Virus record (IMG/VR): IMGVR_UViG_3300046167_000966
Coordinates: 1-36,656 of that record
Length of the DNA: 36,656 nucleotides
From: a virus
Reading direction: 5' to 3' (one strand)
In this document: one piece after another, positions 26,683 to 35,072 of the stretch
Numbering within the stretch: position 1 is the first letter of the stretch
Layout: every line of letters begins with the position of its first letter
Notes under the pieces: generated by a model
What the model was told of the DNA's origin: nothing
Databases searched by the model: none
The model's input: only the letters and a program-made list of their open reading frames with translations
Made by a program: the position numbers and the translations under genes

Positions 26683-26825
26683 TTTTCTTTCTCCTCCAGA
26701 GTCTCCCGTAGAAAAGCATCGATACTGTCAGCCAGGATAACGTAAAAGCCATAGGCTATTAGCATCACCATACAAACTATGATAGCAAGTAGTCTTGCTA
26801 CCAGTTCTCCAATTAATCCATTCAT
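26679..26825 (-). CDS. Small single-pass membrane protein overlapping exonuclease gene (48 aa)
   Basis: This gene is easily missed because 98 bases of it overlap the 3' end of the exonuclease gene in another frame. It reads MNGLIGELVARLLAIIVC, continues MVMLIAYGFYVILADS, and ends with a charged tail rich in E and K. Residues about 9-32 form one clear transmembrane helix. ATG at 26823-26825 has AAAGGAAG seven bases upstream, and its TGA overlaps the endonuclease VII ATG (ATGA), so it fits the operon like a real gene and could couple endonuclease VII translation. Function is unknown; a membrane toxin, holin-like or host-membrane effector are all possible. Confidence 0.68.
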   Translation of the reverse strand: MNGLIGELVARLLAIIVCMVMLIAYGFYVILADSIDAFLRETLEEKEK

Positions 26826-27645
26826 GTTTACTTCCTTTATATAAATCTCTTACTATGTCATAGCATTCTATGTTTGACTTAGCATCCTTCAAGAAGTTGT
26901 ATGTAGTAACAGGACCACACTTATGGTCTCTACCGTTCTCATGGTAGCTAGGTAATCCTAATATGTTATCTGCAGCGTCACCCATTAACAGCTGCGCCCA
27001 GAAGAACTTAGTTCCTCTACCCACTACCTTAGGTGACTTCTTACTTCTATCTAATCCTATCCATCCGAATGTATCTTCACAGTTAAGTACTAGTTGTTCA
27101 TTGTAATCCCAGTAATATCCTGGGGCCATATTTAAATCCTTGTCCTTAGAACAGAGGACATGAAGGTCTGGATTGCCTTCTTCCATTGCCTTATACATCG
27201 CCTGACATAAAGCATCATCCGCTTCTTGATTGAGGGAGATGTTAGAAGGCAAAGATTCACCCATGTAGGCTCTAATGGTATCAAGGTGTTCAGGTTTAAC
27301 CCGTCCTTTCCTGTTACCCTGGTACTCCTTGGCAACCGCAGTATCGGACCGTCCGCCCTTAGTCGAGGCTGGTGGAGTGATATATAATACATAGCTCTCT
27401 GCTCCTACTAATTTAGTTTGATAATCTGCTATAGACCTGACTTGTTCTTTCATCTGCTCCAGAGTTCTCCTGGGTTTCAATCCATCGAGCTCATCTCTTG
27501 TCTCACAGGCTACTTGATACGCTATGAAGTCAGCATCTATATGTGCAACTCTCCCTGGAACCTGAGCAGCATAACTGCCCAGGACCATAGAGTGTACGTT
27601 GTTATCTAAATCAGAGAAGTCTATCTGGTCTAGCAAGTTAGTCAT
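26728..27645 (-). CDS. 5'-3' exonuclease, FEN/PIN family (305 aa)
   Basis: This flap-type exonuclease removes RNA primers and degrades host DNA, like T7 gp6. Metal-binding acidic residues of the family can be followed: Asp37 and Asp39 in HIDADFIAY, the YQGNRKGR arch segment (109-115), Glu141, Asp143 and Asp144 in NQEADDAL, Asp168 and Asp170 in SKDKDL, and Asp223 and Asp226 in MGDAADNILGLP (helix-hairpin region). Length is typical. It shares one base with the SSB stop. The last third of the protein (CYHSLYGDANSLWLLRYPG end) overlaps the small membrane gene. Confidence 0.92.
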   Translation of the reverse strand: MTNLLDQIDFSDLDNNVHSMVLGSYAAQVPGRVAHIDADFIAYQVACETRDELDGLKPRRTLEQMKEQVRSIADYQTKLVGAESYVLYITPPASTKGGRSDTAVAKEYQGNRKGRVKPEHLDTIRAYMGESLPSNISLNQEADDALCQAMYKAMEEGNPDLHVLCSKDKDLNMAPGYYWDYNEQLVLNCEDTFGWIGLDRSKKSPKVVGRGTKFFWAQLLMGDAADNILGLPSYHENGRDHKCGPVTTYNFLKDAKSNIECYDIVRDLYKGSKHEWINWRTGSKTTCYHSLYGDANSLWLLRYPG

Positions 27646-28538
27646 TATGCAAGGCCAAGTAACTCTAGAGGATTATCCTCCGCTGCTGCAGCTACTGCTA
27701 CAGGGGCAGGGGTCTCTACTACAACAGGCTTAGTGTTGTTGTAAGCCGAGTCTGATATAGCCTTAGCCTCTAGTGTAGTCTTGAGTGCATTGTTCTCAAT
27801 CAGCATACTCTCTAGCTTAGAACCACTTAGGTTAGATGCACCTAGTATTTTAAACTGTACGAAGTTTCTGCTTAGTTCTACATCAACACCATCAACCTTT
27901 CTGGTATATGTACCGTCTTGGTACAGTGAGTTCCACTGGTCCATGCTAGGTGCAGACCAAAGGAATACTTGTAATGGTCCGACAGCAGCAGGTACAGGGA
28001 CTTCTCTAGTCTCATTAGTAGCTGCAGATGTTTCGATAGGTGGTGAAACCATCCAACCATCTACAGGAGTATAGATGTTAGCGTACTTAATACTAGGGTC
28101 CTTCTTTGAGGTGTTATGTTTTATTCTTATTATACATCCTGACCCTACCATCTGTGCCATGTGAACGACATCCGAGTTAGGTCTACGCATTTTATTAAAC
28201 AGTTTAAAGTACTTAGCACGTTCATTAGTAGAAAGCTTAATTGTTTCTCTGTGAATTGTTGGTACTATCTTCTCAGCTTCCCCATCCTTAGCTACATTCT
28301 TCATGTAGGCTGGTCCATTGAGTTCCCATGTTAATGTTACCATAGGTGCATCAGGTTTCTCTTGTCCCTGATAAGGTCTCTGAGGTTGGTATCCTAATTC
28401 AACATACCCTATAAGCCTAGCTGTAGTTACACCCTCAGGTGTTACAGGTCTTACGTATGCAGATTTAGTTACTGTTTGGTTTTCTAATGAACCAGAAGAT
28501 GCTAGTTCTTTAATGTCGTTTAGTAATGAGTTAGTCAT
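27645..28538 (-). CDS. Probable single-stranded DNA-binding protein (297 aa)
   Basis: Position between DNA polymerase and exonuclease, and a layout of beta-rich core plus an alanine/proline-rich linker and short acidic tail (AAAEDNPLELLGLA), suggest a phage ssDNA-binding protein. The core has TTARLIGYVELGYQ, VTLTWELNG, GSGCIIRIKHN and QVFLWSAPSMDQW, a pattern I associate with a family found beside polymerases in phiKMV-like and marine podoviruses. In other SSBs the acidic tail contacts polymerase and helicase. It is the first gene after a phage promoter (52-base leader). The functional name is an inference; the gene itself is certain. Confidence 0.7.
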   Translation of the reverse strand: MTNSLLNDIKELASSGSLENQTVTKSAYVRPVTPEGVTTARLIGYVELGYQPQRPYQGQEKPDAPMVTLTWELNGPAYMKNVAKDGEAEKIVPTIHRETIKLSTNERAKYFKLFNKMRRPNSDVVHMAQMVGSGCIIRIKHNTSKKDPSIKYANIYTPVDGWMVSPPIETSAATNETREVPVPAAVGPLQVFLWSAPSMDQWNSLYQDGTYTRKVDGVDVELSRNFVQFKILGASNLSGSKLESMLIENNALKTTLEAKAISDSAYNNTKPVVVETPAPVAVAAAAEDNPLELLGLA

Positions 28539-28586
28539 ATTAGCTCCGTTATATAATAATTGGTTTTAATTAAGAGAAACTTACGT

Positions 28587-28606
28587 TCTCTATAGAGAAG
28601 CATTAA
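28587..28606 (-). promoter_or_regulatory. Phage RNA polymerase promoter before SSB gene
   Basis: The minus strand reads TTAATGCTTCTCTATAGAGA, differing at one base from the late promoter at 23801-23820. The predicted start is G 28590, 52 bases before the SSB ATG. The stop codon of the DNA polymerase gene lies inside the promoter. Confidence 0.8.
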
Positions 28607-30837
28607 GCTTCTAAGTGATGTAGGTCTAACATATTCCTACCCATCTCTACATCCACAGGGAATGGGACAGGACAGTCTATGTTAAAATGTTTCTTTAGAT
28701 AAGTTGGTACTCCTTCCATAATAATTTTAGCAGTCTTTAAGACTTCTTCTGCGACTGACGCATCCATGTCGAACCATACACAGTCATGCACTGTGTTAAC
28801 TAGGAATGCTTTACCATCCCAGTTATCTTTCTTCATGAAGTAACGCCATAGTTTACCTAGTACTAGCTGTACTATCTCACCCCCTGTGCCTTGAACAGGA
28901 TAGTTCTTAAGCTCAGGTGGACTGAACGTGTCTATGATACCACGCTTCTTGAGAAAGGATGGTGCATCATATGTTCTCCATGAGTACATTGTACCCGTGG
29001 GTGACTGCCACTCGCCTCTCCTGAATGCTCGGTATCCCATGAGGGGGTCTCTGAATCCCTCAGCAGTTGCAGTAACTGTACGCTCTACCTCAGCATTGAA
29101 ACTGATAACGCCTGGGTAGAGTTTATTCTCTGCCTCTATCAACTCTTCTACATCCTGAATGGACATACCTGTTGATAGTGCAATGGTACTAGCCCCTGCG
29201 CCATAGGTACGTTGGAAACTAAACTCCTTAGCACCTTGTCTGCGTGGCTGCCATGTCTTGTAGTTCGGGTCAGTCTCATCCTTACACCACTTCACAGCAT
29301 CCTTGTAGTCTATATTAAACTTAGCGGATACACGCTTGCAGTGAAAGTCTACACGGTTAATCAAGTCAGAGACTAGCTGCTTGTCATTAGTAAGCAGCCC
29401 TTGGACTACAACTTCTAGTTGGGAGTAATCTATCTCGCCAACCATACCGTCCTTGAATCTGGATACGAACATAGCTTTGACACGCGAAGGTGACTTCGGT
29501 ATGTTCTGACAGTTAGGATTAGAACTAGATAGTCTGCTTGTTACTGTAGTAGTATGGTTAAGCATGTGGTGTAGGACATTATCCTCAGGACTTACGCAAG
29601 TCAGCATACCTTTCATGATACCATTACCATCCACAGTCACGTAGTAAGTACCTATCTCCTTGTCTAATCTAATCTTCTCAGCTAACGCTTTAAGGAAGGG
29701 TACGTCTGAGTTACCTAACATAATCATTGTCTCTGAATCAGTTGAGTAAAGTACATTACCCCTGCCATCAGTGTTCTTAGTTTTCTCAGCACCCACCTCA
29801 GTAGGGTTAACATATCCTGGCAAGTCATAGTATCTATCTTGTAGCTTAGTCTTTAGCTCTCCCTTCACAGCTACATTCTTGAACCTAAGCTTGCCCTTGT
29901 TCTTGCCTGACAGAAATACATCTTGTGTTTGTGTACCTAGCAGCTCTGGTTTTACAGGGACTGCATTAACTAGGGGCCACTTCTCTGTAGCCTTGAGTCT
30001 TGCTAGTTTACCTGTCTTCTCGTCTAAGTAGGTATCACGTACACGGTAGCGTATTGAACCACCATATATTATGGCAGACTTACATACGGTAGAGGACCAC
30101 TTGAATCCTACTTCCTCAGGTATATCTGCTATGTATTTACTCAGGTCTTTCTTGGCAGCTTTCAGTTGGTCATTGAGAAGTGATAAGTCTTTCTTGGCTG
30201 TGGTAGTACATACCTTAAGCCCATTGTATTCCATCTCAGTTGTTGCTGCAAGTCCATCCATACGTAATCGTAATGATTCTGTCATGCCTAGTGTCTGGGC
30301 AGATTTAAGTTGCCCAAGGTATATTAGTTCCGTGTTGCCTATGTCGCCTGAGTTCCTGCCCTCAGCCTCAGTACCAATCAAATAATCTTTGACTAGCTCT
30401 GGGTCAATGTCTGCGGTCTGTACTCCTGATTGCCACAAGGCTTTCATTCCATCTATTTTCTTTCTACCTCCATAAGTTTCTACAATACTATCCATAGAAT
30501 TCATGTGATACTGTCGCTGCATAGCATTCAATAAGTACTCAGCGTACTGCGTACACCATATACTACCACCACGTTTATAGAAATCACGTAGGTAAGGGTT
30601 GCCAGCTTGCATCTCGTAAAGTAAATCGAACTTAATGTTGTGTCCTACTAGTACAGTTACATCATCGTCAATCACTAACCAGTTATCCTGGGAAGGTTTG
30701 TAGAACTGCACAGAGTTCTGTGCATCTCCTTCTTTCTTCCATCCCCTAGCTACTACGTAGTTCTCAGGTATGAAAGGATTAGCAGTACGCTTATACTTCT
30801 TATGTATCTGGGTCTCACTATCGAACACTAAGTACAT
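28603..30837 (-). CDS. DNA polymerase I family, T7 gp5-like (744 aa)
   Basis: This is the replicative polymerase with proofreading. The N-terminal 3'-5' exonuclease has Asp6 and Glu8 in FDSETQ and GHNIKFD (Asn67, Asp71). The polymerase domain has motif A GEIDYSQLE (Asp470), motif B RRQGAKEFSFQRTYG (Lys537, Phe541, Tyr545), and motif C VHDCVWFD (His684, Asp685). Length is near T7 gp5 (704 aa). Position 541, equivalent to T7 Tyr526 and E. coli Phe762, is phenylalanine. T7 uses host thioredoxin as clamp; whether this protein has such a loop cannot be told by eye. It starts next to the 70-aa gene and ends in a promoter. Confidence 0.97.
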   Translation of the reverse strand: MYLVFDSETQIHKKYKRTANPFIPENYVVARGWKKEGDAQNSVQFYKPSQDNWLVIDDDVTVLVGHNIKFDLLYEMQAGNPYLRDFYKRGGSIWCTQYAEYLLNAMQRQYHMNSMDSIVETYGGRKKIDGMKALWQSGVQTADIDPELVKDYLIGTEAEGRNSGDIGNTELIYLGQLKSAQTLGMTESLRLRMDGLAATTEMEYNGLKVCTTTAKKDLSLLNDQLKAAKKDLSKYIADIPEEVGFKWSSTVCKSAIIYGGSIRYRVRDTYLDEKTGKLARLKATEKWPLVNAVPVKPELLGTQTQDVFLSGKNKGKLRFKNVAVKGELKTKLQDRYYDLPGYVNPTEVGAEKTKNTDGRGNVLYSTDSETMIMLGNSDVPFLKALAEKIRLDKEIGTYYVTVDGNGIMKGMLTCVSPEDNVLHHMLNHTTTVTSRLSSSNPNCQNIPKSPSRVKAMFVSRFKDGMVGEIDYSQLEVVVQGLLTNDKQLVSDLINRVDFHCKRVSAKFNIDYKDAVKWCKDETDPNYKTWQPRRQGAKEFSFQRTYGAGASTIALSTGMSIQDVEELIEAENKLYPGVISFNAEVERTVTATAEGFRDPLMGYRAFRRGEWQSPTGTMYSWRTYDAPSFLKKRGIIDTFSPPELKNYPVQGTGGEIVQLVLGKLWRYFMKKDNWDGKAFLVNTVHDCVWFDMDASVAEEVLKTAKIIMEGVPTYLKKHFNIDCPVPFPVDVEMGRNMLDLHHLEA

Positions 30838-31050
30838 TTACTCCTCCAAAATTTTTATCACAAAATATGTGTTACTATATTCTAATTCTAATTCATGTAT
30901 TACTTTTTCTATTTGATATTCAAGAGGCTCTGCCTCAGTCTCGCATAGTATAATCTCATCCTCTCTACCTATGCCAGAGATACGGGCAACTCGCCCTTGT
31001 TTCCTTAAGTCATTCTCAAGGTTACTATTTATATAGTCATAAATATCCAT
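30838..31050 (-). CDS. Small acidic protein (70 aa)
   Basis: I do not recognise this protein. It is helical at the N-terminus (IYDYINSNLENDLRKQG), has a short beta-like region (GREDEIILCETEAE) and an acidic, hydrophobic C-terminal helix and strand. Its start is coupled to the metallophosphoesterase stop (TAATG), and its stop abuts the DNA polymerase start codon, so it is in the replication operon. It could be a small regulator or accessory factor of replication, but nothing in the sequence proves it. Confidence 0.65.
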   Translation of the reverse strand: MDIYDYINSNLENDLRKQGRVARISGIGREDEIILCETEAEPLEYQIEKVIHELELEYSNTYFVIKILEE

Positions 31051-32267
31051 TAGTCAATATGTCCTAACTGAATTGCAAAACTATCAAAGATAGTTGTTCT
31101 TCTGTTATCCTTTCTTTTTACGTGGGCGAACATAATCTGAGCAGGTTCACCATCATACCCTACGATACCTGAGTACTCTTCTCCGTGTCTGCTGTCACCA
31201 AAGAATGCACCGTTGACTACATACCTGTTGTTATTGAACTGACATATGTTATGTTTGTCACCCATTCTAAACAGAGTGATGTACGTTTTTAACTGGTCAG
31301 TTCTTTTAGCTAGGTGGTTCTTCATCTGAGTATACCCAGCTCCAACACCTACACCATGTTCATAAAGAACCTTAGTTCCATAGATATCATGTACGTGGAA
31401 TGCTCCCTCAGGTATAATGAACTCAGCATCCATGTCACTTATCTCACACATAGCTTTCAATGCATGATACAGCGGCCATGACAGCTGCTCTCTCCCTGGC
31501 TTAAACATAAACAAGCCGTGTCCATCCCAGTCATGGTTCCCTGTGATACATATAACTTTCATAGGCGCGTTCACTGTAGCTAGTTCTCGCAGCACTACAT
31601 TATATAGTATATCTATGCTGCGTTTAATCTGGTCAGCTGTTCCTATATCACAAGCTCTGGCAGATTGCAACCCATGTTTCTTATCAGACTCAATAATATC
31701 TCCTAACAATGCCAGAGTTATACCATCTATCTTATAGCCCAGGGTCTTGTACTGTTCGATACGCTGCATCGCTACAGTAATCCATTCCTGAACACGGCGA
31801 TAGGCTACATCAGAATCATACCCAGACATCAGCTTACCTATCTGTAAGTCAGAGAAGAGTAGCTCAATGATTATACCCTTACCCTTAGAGTTGTTAGGTC
31901 GTAACTGGATAGGGCCTAGAGACCTCAAGGATGCTTCCTGAGCAGCTTTTTTGATTTCTAGCAGTACTGTATCCTTTGTCACAGCAATGGTCTCAGCGGC
32001 CTTTAAATTCCTTCGCAGCTTTGTGTTAGTTAGCATCAACTTCCTATTAGTTTTCTGTAATGAGAAGTTATCTGATAGCTCAGACAAGTCTTCGCTTGGG
32101 TCAATCCAAGTCTGAAGGTTCTGTCTTGATACCTTACTACGTTCTCCTGCTCTTATAAAGGACTTGTATATATGATTAAGTTTACTAGCTGCTTGTGTTA
32201 AGTTACCATTAGATTCCTTAACAGCATCAGCCAACTCTTTATCCGTCCAATCTTTTCTTTTTCCCAT
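31050..32267 (-). CDS. Calcineurin-like metallophosphoesterase with N-terminal HTH-like region (405 aa)
   Basis: A two-metal phosphoesterase domain begins near residue 130: FSDLQIG (Asp140, with Gln142 where histidine is usual), LLGDIIE (Asp190), ITGNHD (Asn244-His245) and HGVGVG (His304). The first 55 residues (DWTDKELADAVKESNGNLTQ and on to KVSRQNLQTW) look like a DNA-binding helix-turn-helix, followed by a charged linker helix. Metallophosphoesterases sit in the replication cluster of phiKMV-type phages, but their substrate is not settled; nucleic acid is likely with an HTH attached. It lies between helicase and polymerase genes. Confidence 0.88.
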   Translation of the reverse strand: MGKRKDWTDKELADAVKESNGNLTQAASKLNHIYKSFIRAGERSKVSRQNLQTWIDPSEDLSELSDNFSLQKTNRKLMLTNTKLRRNLKAAETIAVTKDTVLLEIKKAAQEASLRSLGPIQLRPNNSKGKGIIIELLFSDLQIGKLMSGYDSDVAYRRVQEWITVAMQRIEQYKTLGYKIDGITLALLGDIIESDKKHGLQSARACDIGTADQIKRSIDILYNVVLRELATVNAPMKVICITGNHDWDGHGLFMFKPGREQLSWPLYHALKAMCEISDMDAEFIIPEGAFHVHDIYGTKVLYEHGVGVGAGYTQMKNHLAKRTDQLKTYITLFRMGDKHNICQFNNNRYVVNGAFFGDSRHGEEYSGIVGYDGEPAQIMFAHVKRKDNRRTTIFDSFAIQLGHID

Positions 32268-32276
32268 GTTAATCTC

Positions 32277-33539
32277 CTAATCTAAGTTCGCTGCTTCAAT
32301 AGGTAAGTCCTCGAAGCGTGCTATCTGGGGTTTAAATGCTACTGTAGACCTAGGGCAGCTCGCTGCACCTTCTCTACGTAGCTTGTTTTTTGGTAGACCT
32401 AAGTATCTATAGCCTTCATAGGACGGCTCATTCAAAGCGCCTATCATTAGCTGGAAGTCACATGCTCCCTGCTTGCCTGTCTTACTATCCTTTAACATAC
32501 CCAGTGACGGGAATGAAAGGTTGTCTCCCTCATTACTTATCTGTGATGTAGCTAGGCCGACAGCATCATACTTGACACCTATCTCCCTGGCCCAGGAGTA
32601 CATCTCTTCTAGTGCTAGGTCAGTCCTAGCTTCACTTTTAAATCCCCTTATCTTATCTATCATATCATAAACTATTATAGCTGGGTCGTTAGCACGTATT
32701 AAGTTCTCAACTGCATACGTATCTTGTCCGTGTATATCTACAATTCTAATCTTGTAGGGGTCATCTGATTTAATAGCTTTCTTGTAAGCTTCCATAGGGT
32801 TAGGAGTGTTACGTATCTGTGACACCTGCATACCTAACGCAGCTTGTACTAGTCTCAGGAATATTCTATCTCCTCTTCCTTCATTGTTTAACCATAGGAT
32901 AGTCTTATCCTCAGGTATCTGTGTTACTAGGTGGGTTAGCTCTGACGCTAAGAAAGTAGTCTTACCCTTGTCAGGTCTACCTGCTATGATACCGAAGTCA
33001 CCCGCACGTAATCCGCGCTGTGATTTACGTAGGCTCTCAAGCCTCCATTGATATCCAGAGGTTTCTTTACTATCTTCTAGCAGCTCATTGAGGTCAGGCT
33101 TTATATAATCTAACGATTTTATATCACAGTCTCTCTCGAACTCATCTGATACCCCACGCAGCTCTGCATGTAGGTTAGCCACGTCACCCATATCCCACTT
33201 GTCAATAAGGTTAGCTATGTCTGTACCCATACGCAGCTCTAACAAGGAACGCATGACTCCAGACTTCTCTTCCTCTGACACGTCATTAACTATATGAGAT
33301 ATGATACCTTCATAAGCAGTCCTTGTCTCCTCAGCCATGTCAGGGTTGTTAGCTCTGAATATGGTAAGCAGCTTTTGAGCATCTACGCTCTTAGCCTCAG
33401 GACAGTTCTTAAAGTATGTCTCATAGGACTTAAGTATCTGTATAGTCTGGGGGTCCAAGGCTTTGTTAGGTATCCTACCTTTAATCCTAAAGAACTCTCC
33501 GCGATACTTAAGCATCTGTAGCAATGTTAAGTCTATCAT
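32277..33539 (-). CDS. DnaB-like replicative helicase, without primase domain (420 aa)
   Basis: This is a hexameric RecA-fold helicase that unwinds DNA at the fork. Walker A is GRPDKGKTT (Lys193), the catalytic glutamate is probably in WLNNEGRG (Glu220), and Walker B is AIIVYDMIDKIRG (Asp292). Residues 1-150 are a helical N-terminal region with no zinc finger and no TOPRIM motif, so the primase half of T7 gp4 is absent. ATG follows CGGAG. The gene is between the dNMP kinase and the metallophosphoesterase. A separate primase could lie in the missing early part of the genome. Confidence 0.92.
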   Translation of the reverse strand: MIDLTLLQMLKYRGEFFRIKGRIPNKALDPQTIQILKSYETYFKNCPEAKSVDAQKLLTIFRANNPDMAEETRTAYEGIISHIVNDVSEEEKSGVMRSLLELRMGTDIANLIDKWDMGDVANLHAELRGVSDEFERDCDIKSLDYIKPDLNELLEDSKETSGYQWRLESLRKSQRGLRAGDFGIIAGRPDKGKTTFLASELTHLVTQIPEDKTILWLNNEGRGDRIFLRLVQAALGMQVSQIRNTPNPMEAYKKAIKSDDPYKIRIVDIHGQDTYAVENLIRANDPAIIVYDMIDKIRGFKSEARTDLALEEMYSWAREIGVKYDAVGLATSQISNEGDNLSFPSLGMLKDSKTGKQGACDFQLMIGALNEPSYEGYRYLGLPKNKLRREGAASCPRSTVAFKPQIARFEDLPIEAANLD

Positions 33540-33542
33540 AAT

Positions 33543-34052
33543 TTACTCCGTTAATACAGACCGCATGACACATTCTACAGCATGCCTTAGGTCGTTTAAG
33601 TCTCCGTTGTTATGTATTACTATATCGTGGTCCCCAGGCCCAATGTCAAGCCAAGGCTCTAAATTTTCTTCACCTAACCTTCCTGTAGCATCTACCCAGA
33701 TAGTTAAATCAAACAATTCCTTTACCTTTTCGAACTCAGAACGTCTACGTATACCTACACGTAAGTCTCCACCTGTTAGGCACTCAACAGTAAGCTTATC
33801 AGGACCAAAGTTTCTCACGTACTCGTACCACCACTCTCTACGCTTAACTCTATCCAGATAACACATCATTATTTGGTCTTCTAAGCAACCATAGCCATAG
33901 TAATTCTTTGGTAACGCATGCAGCACGATATCTCTGGCTACAATCATAGATGCATCTTTCTTTCTAAAGTTATAGCTTGTTAAGATATCTGCTACGGCAT
34001 CTTTTCCATGCCTAGCGTAACCATTAATCATTATTTTCATTCTATCATCCAT
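33543..34052 (-). CDS. Deoxynucleoside monophosphate kinase (169 aa)
   Basis: This kinase phosphorylates dNMPs, recycling nucleotides from degraded host DNA into precursors for phage synthesis. The P-loop is GYARHGKDAVAD (residues 11-22), in the degenerate GxxxxGKD form of the phage T4 gp1-like kinase family. IRRRSEFEK (residues 101-109) and the later FDLTIWVDA strand also fit this family's LID and substrate regions. Its start overlaps the nrdB end by eight bases, grouping it with nucleotide metabolism. Confidence 0.85.
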   Translation of the reverse strand: MDDRMKIMINGYARHGKDAVADILTSYNFRKKDASMIVARDIVLHALPKNYYGYGCLEDQIMMCYLDRVKRREWWYEYVRNFGPDKLTVECLTGGDLRVGIRRRSEFEKVKELFDLTIWVDATGRLGEENLEPWLDIGPGDHDIVIHNNGDLNDLRHAVECVMRSVLTE

Positions 34053-35007
34053 TTACACTCTCCCAATCCCAGTCACCTGACATACCAGCAGTAGAATATT
34101 CCGTCACACGTTTCTCAAAGAAATTATCATGTGATGCACCATTCAGTATCCACTCTAGCCAAGGCAAGGGGTTGTCTTTCACTTTAAAGTTAGGTTTCAT
34201 TCCTAGTTGCAGCAGCCTCCTATCTGCTATGTGTCTTATGTACTGCTTAACATCCTTTTCAGTTAGTCCTTCCATGTCTAGCCCGTTAAAGGCTAACTCA
34301 ATAAACTTATCCTCCAGAGACACCACGTCCCTAGCTATTTGATACACTTTAGACTTCAGCTCATCTGTTACAATCTTAGGATGCTCTGAACAGAACTCCC
34401 TGAACAATTTTGCATTACCTTGTACGTGCAAATTCTCATCTCGTATTGACCACTCAACAATAGTACCCATACCCTTCATCTTACCAAAGCGTTGGAAGTT
34501 AAGTAGCATCACAAAGGACGCGAACACAGACAGGCCCTCATTGAACACAGACTTAGCTAATGCAAGGGCAGTACCTTGAAAAGTATTACTAGTCTTGTCA
34601 CTCATGAATGCTATCTTGTCAGCCATCTCAGTATACTCAAGGAACTTATGAAAGTCCTCATCTGGTAGACCTAACGTATCGTTCAGTAGAGCGTAGGCTC
34701 TCTGATGGATAGCTTCTCTAGCTGCGAATGAGGATAGCATATTCCTAGCCTCATTATTCTTGAACACAGGGATGAGCATCTCATGATAGTTCTGTCCTAC
34801 CTGTACGTCAGCCTGTGTAAACATCCGCAGCACCTGTGTGATAAAAGTTTTCTCCTCTTGGGTCAGCTTAGTCTTCCAGTCTTGGATGTCCTCAGATAAT
34901 TCTGCCTCATCCTCAATCCAGTGTACCTCTTCATGTTTTTTTGATAGCTCTACTGCCCAAGGGTACTTGAAAGGCTTGTAGGCTTTACTGTAGTCTAATA
35001 ATGACAT
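34045..35007 (-). CDS. nrdB: Ribonucleotide reductase class I beta subunit NrdB (320 aa)
   Basis: This subunit holds the di-iron centre and tyrosyl radical that starts ribonucleotide reduction. All metal ligands are seen: Asp67 (TQADVQVG), Glu98 and His101 (REAIHQRAY), Glu157 (FNEGLSVF), Glu191 and His194 (RDENLHV), and the radical tyrosine is Tyr105. The C-terminal peptide (AGMSGDWDWESVNG) is the tail that binds NrdA. Length is slightly under E. coli NrdB (376 aa). A hairpin separates it from nrdA; ATG has GGAG at a good distance. Confidence 0.96.
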   Translation of the reverse strand: MSLLDYSKAYKPFKYPWAVELSKKHEEVHWIEDEAELSEDIQDWKTKLTQEEKTFITQVLRMFTQADVQVGQNYHEMLIPVFKNNEARNMLSSFAAREAIHQRAYALLNDTLGLPDEDFHKFLEYTEMADKIAFMSDKTSNTFQGTALALAKSVFNEGLSVFASFVMLLNFQRFGKMKGMGTIVEWSIRDENLHVQGNAKLFREFCSEHPKIVTDELKSKVYQIARDVVSLEDKFIELAFNGLDMEGLTEKDVKQYIRHIADRRLLQLGMKPNFKVKDNPLPWLEWILNGASHDNFFEKRVTEYSTAGMSGDWDWESVNG

Positions 35008-35052
35008 ATTTTCTCCATTTTTGGCTTAAAAATTTTTGTTATATTTTTGTGA

Positions 35053-35072
35053 ATGAGTACAGACGTACTCAT
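35053..35072 (-). promoter_or_regulatory. Perfect hairpin at nrdA end
   Basis: An 8-bp perfect inverted repeat (ATGAGTAC, loop GTCT on the minus strand, GTACTCAT) contains the nrdA stop codon and lies 45 bases upstream of the nrdB start. The bases that follow on the minus strand are A-rich, not U-rich, so it is not a standard terminator; it may limit decay or separate the two messages. Confidence 0.55.
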
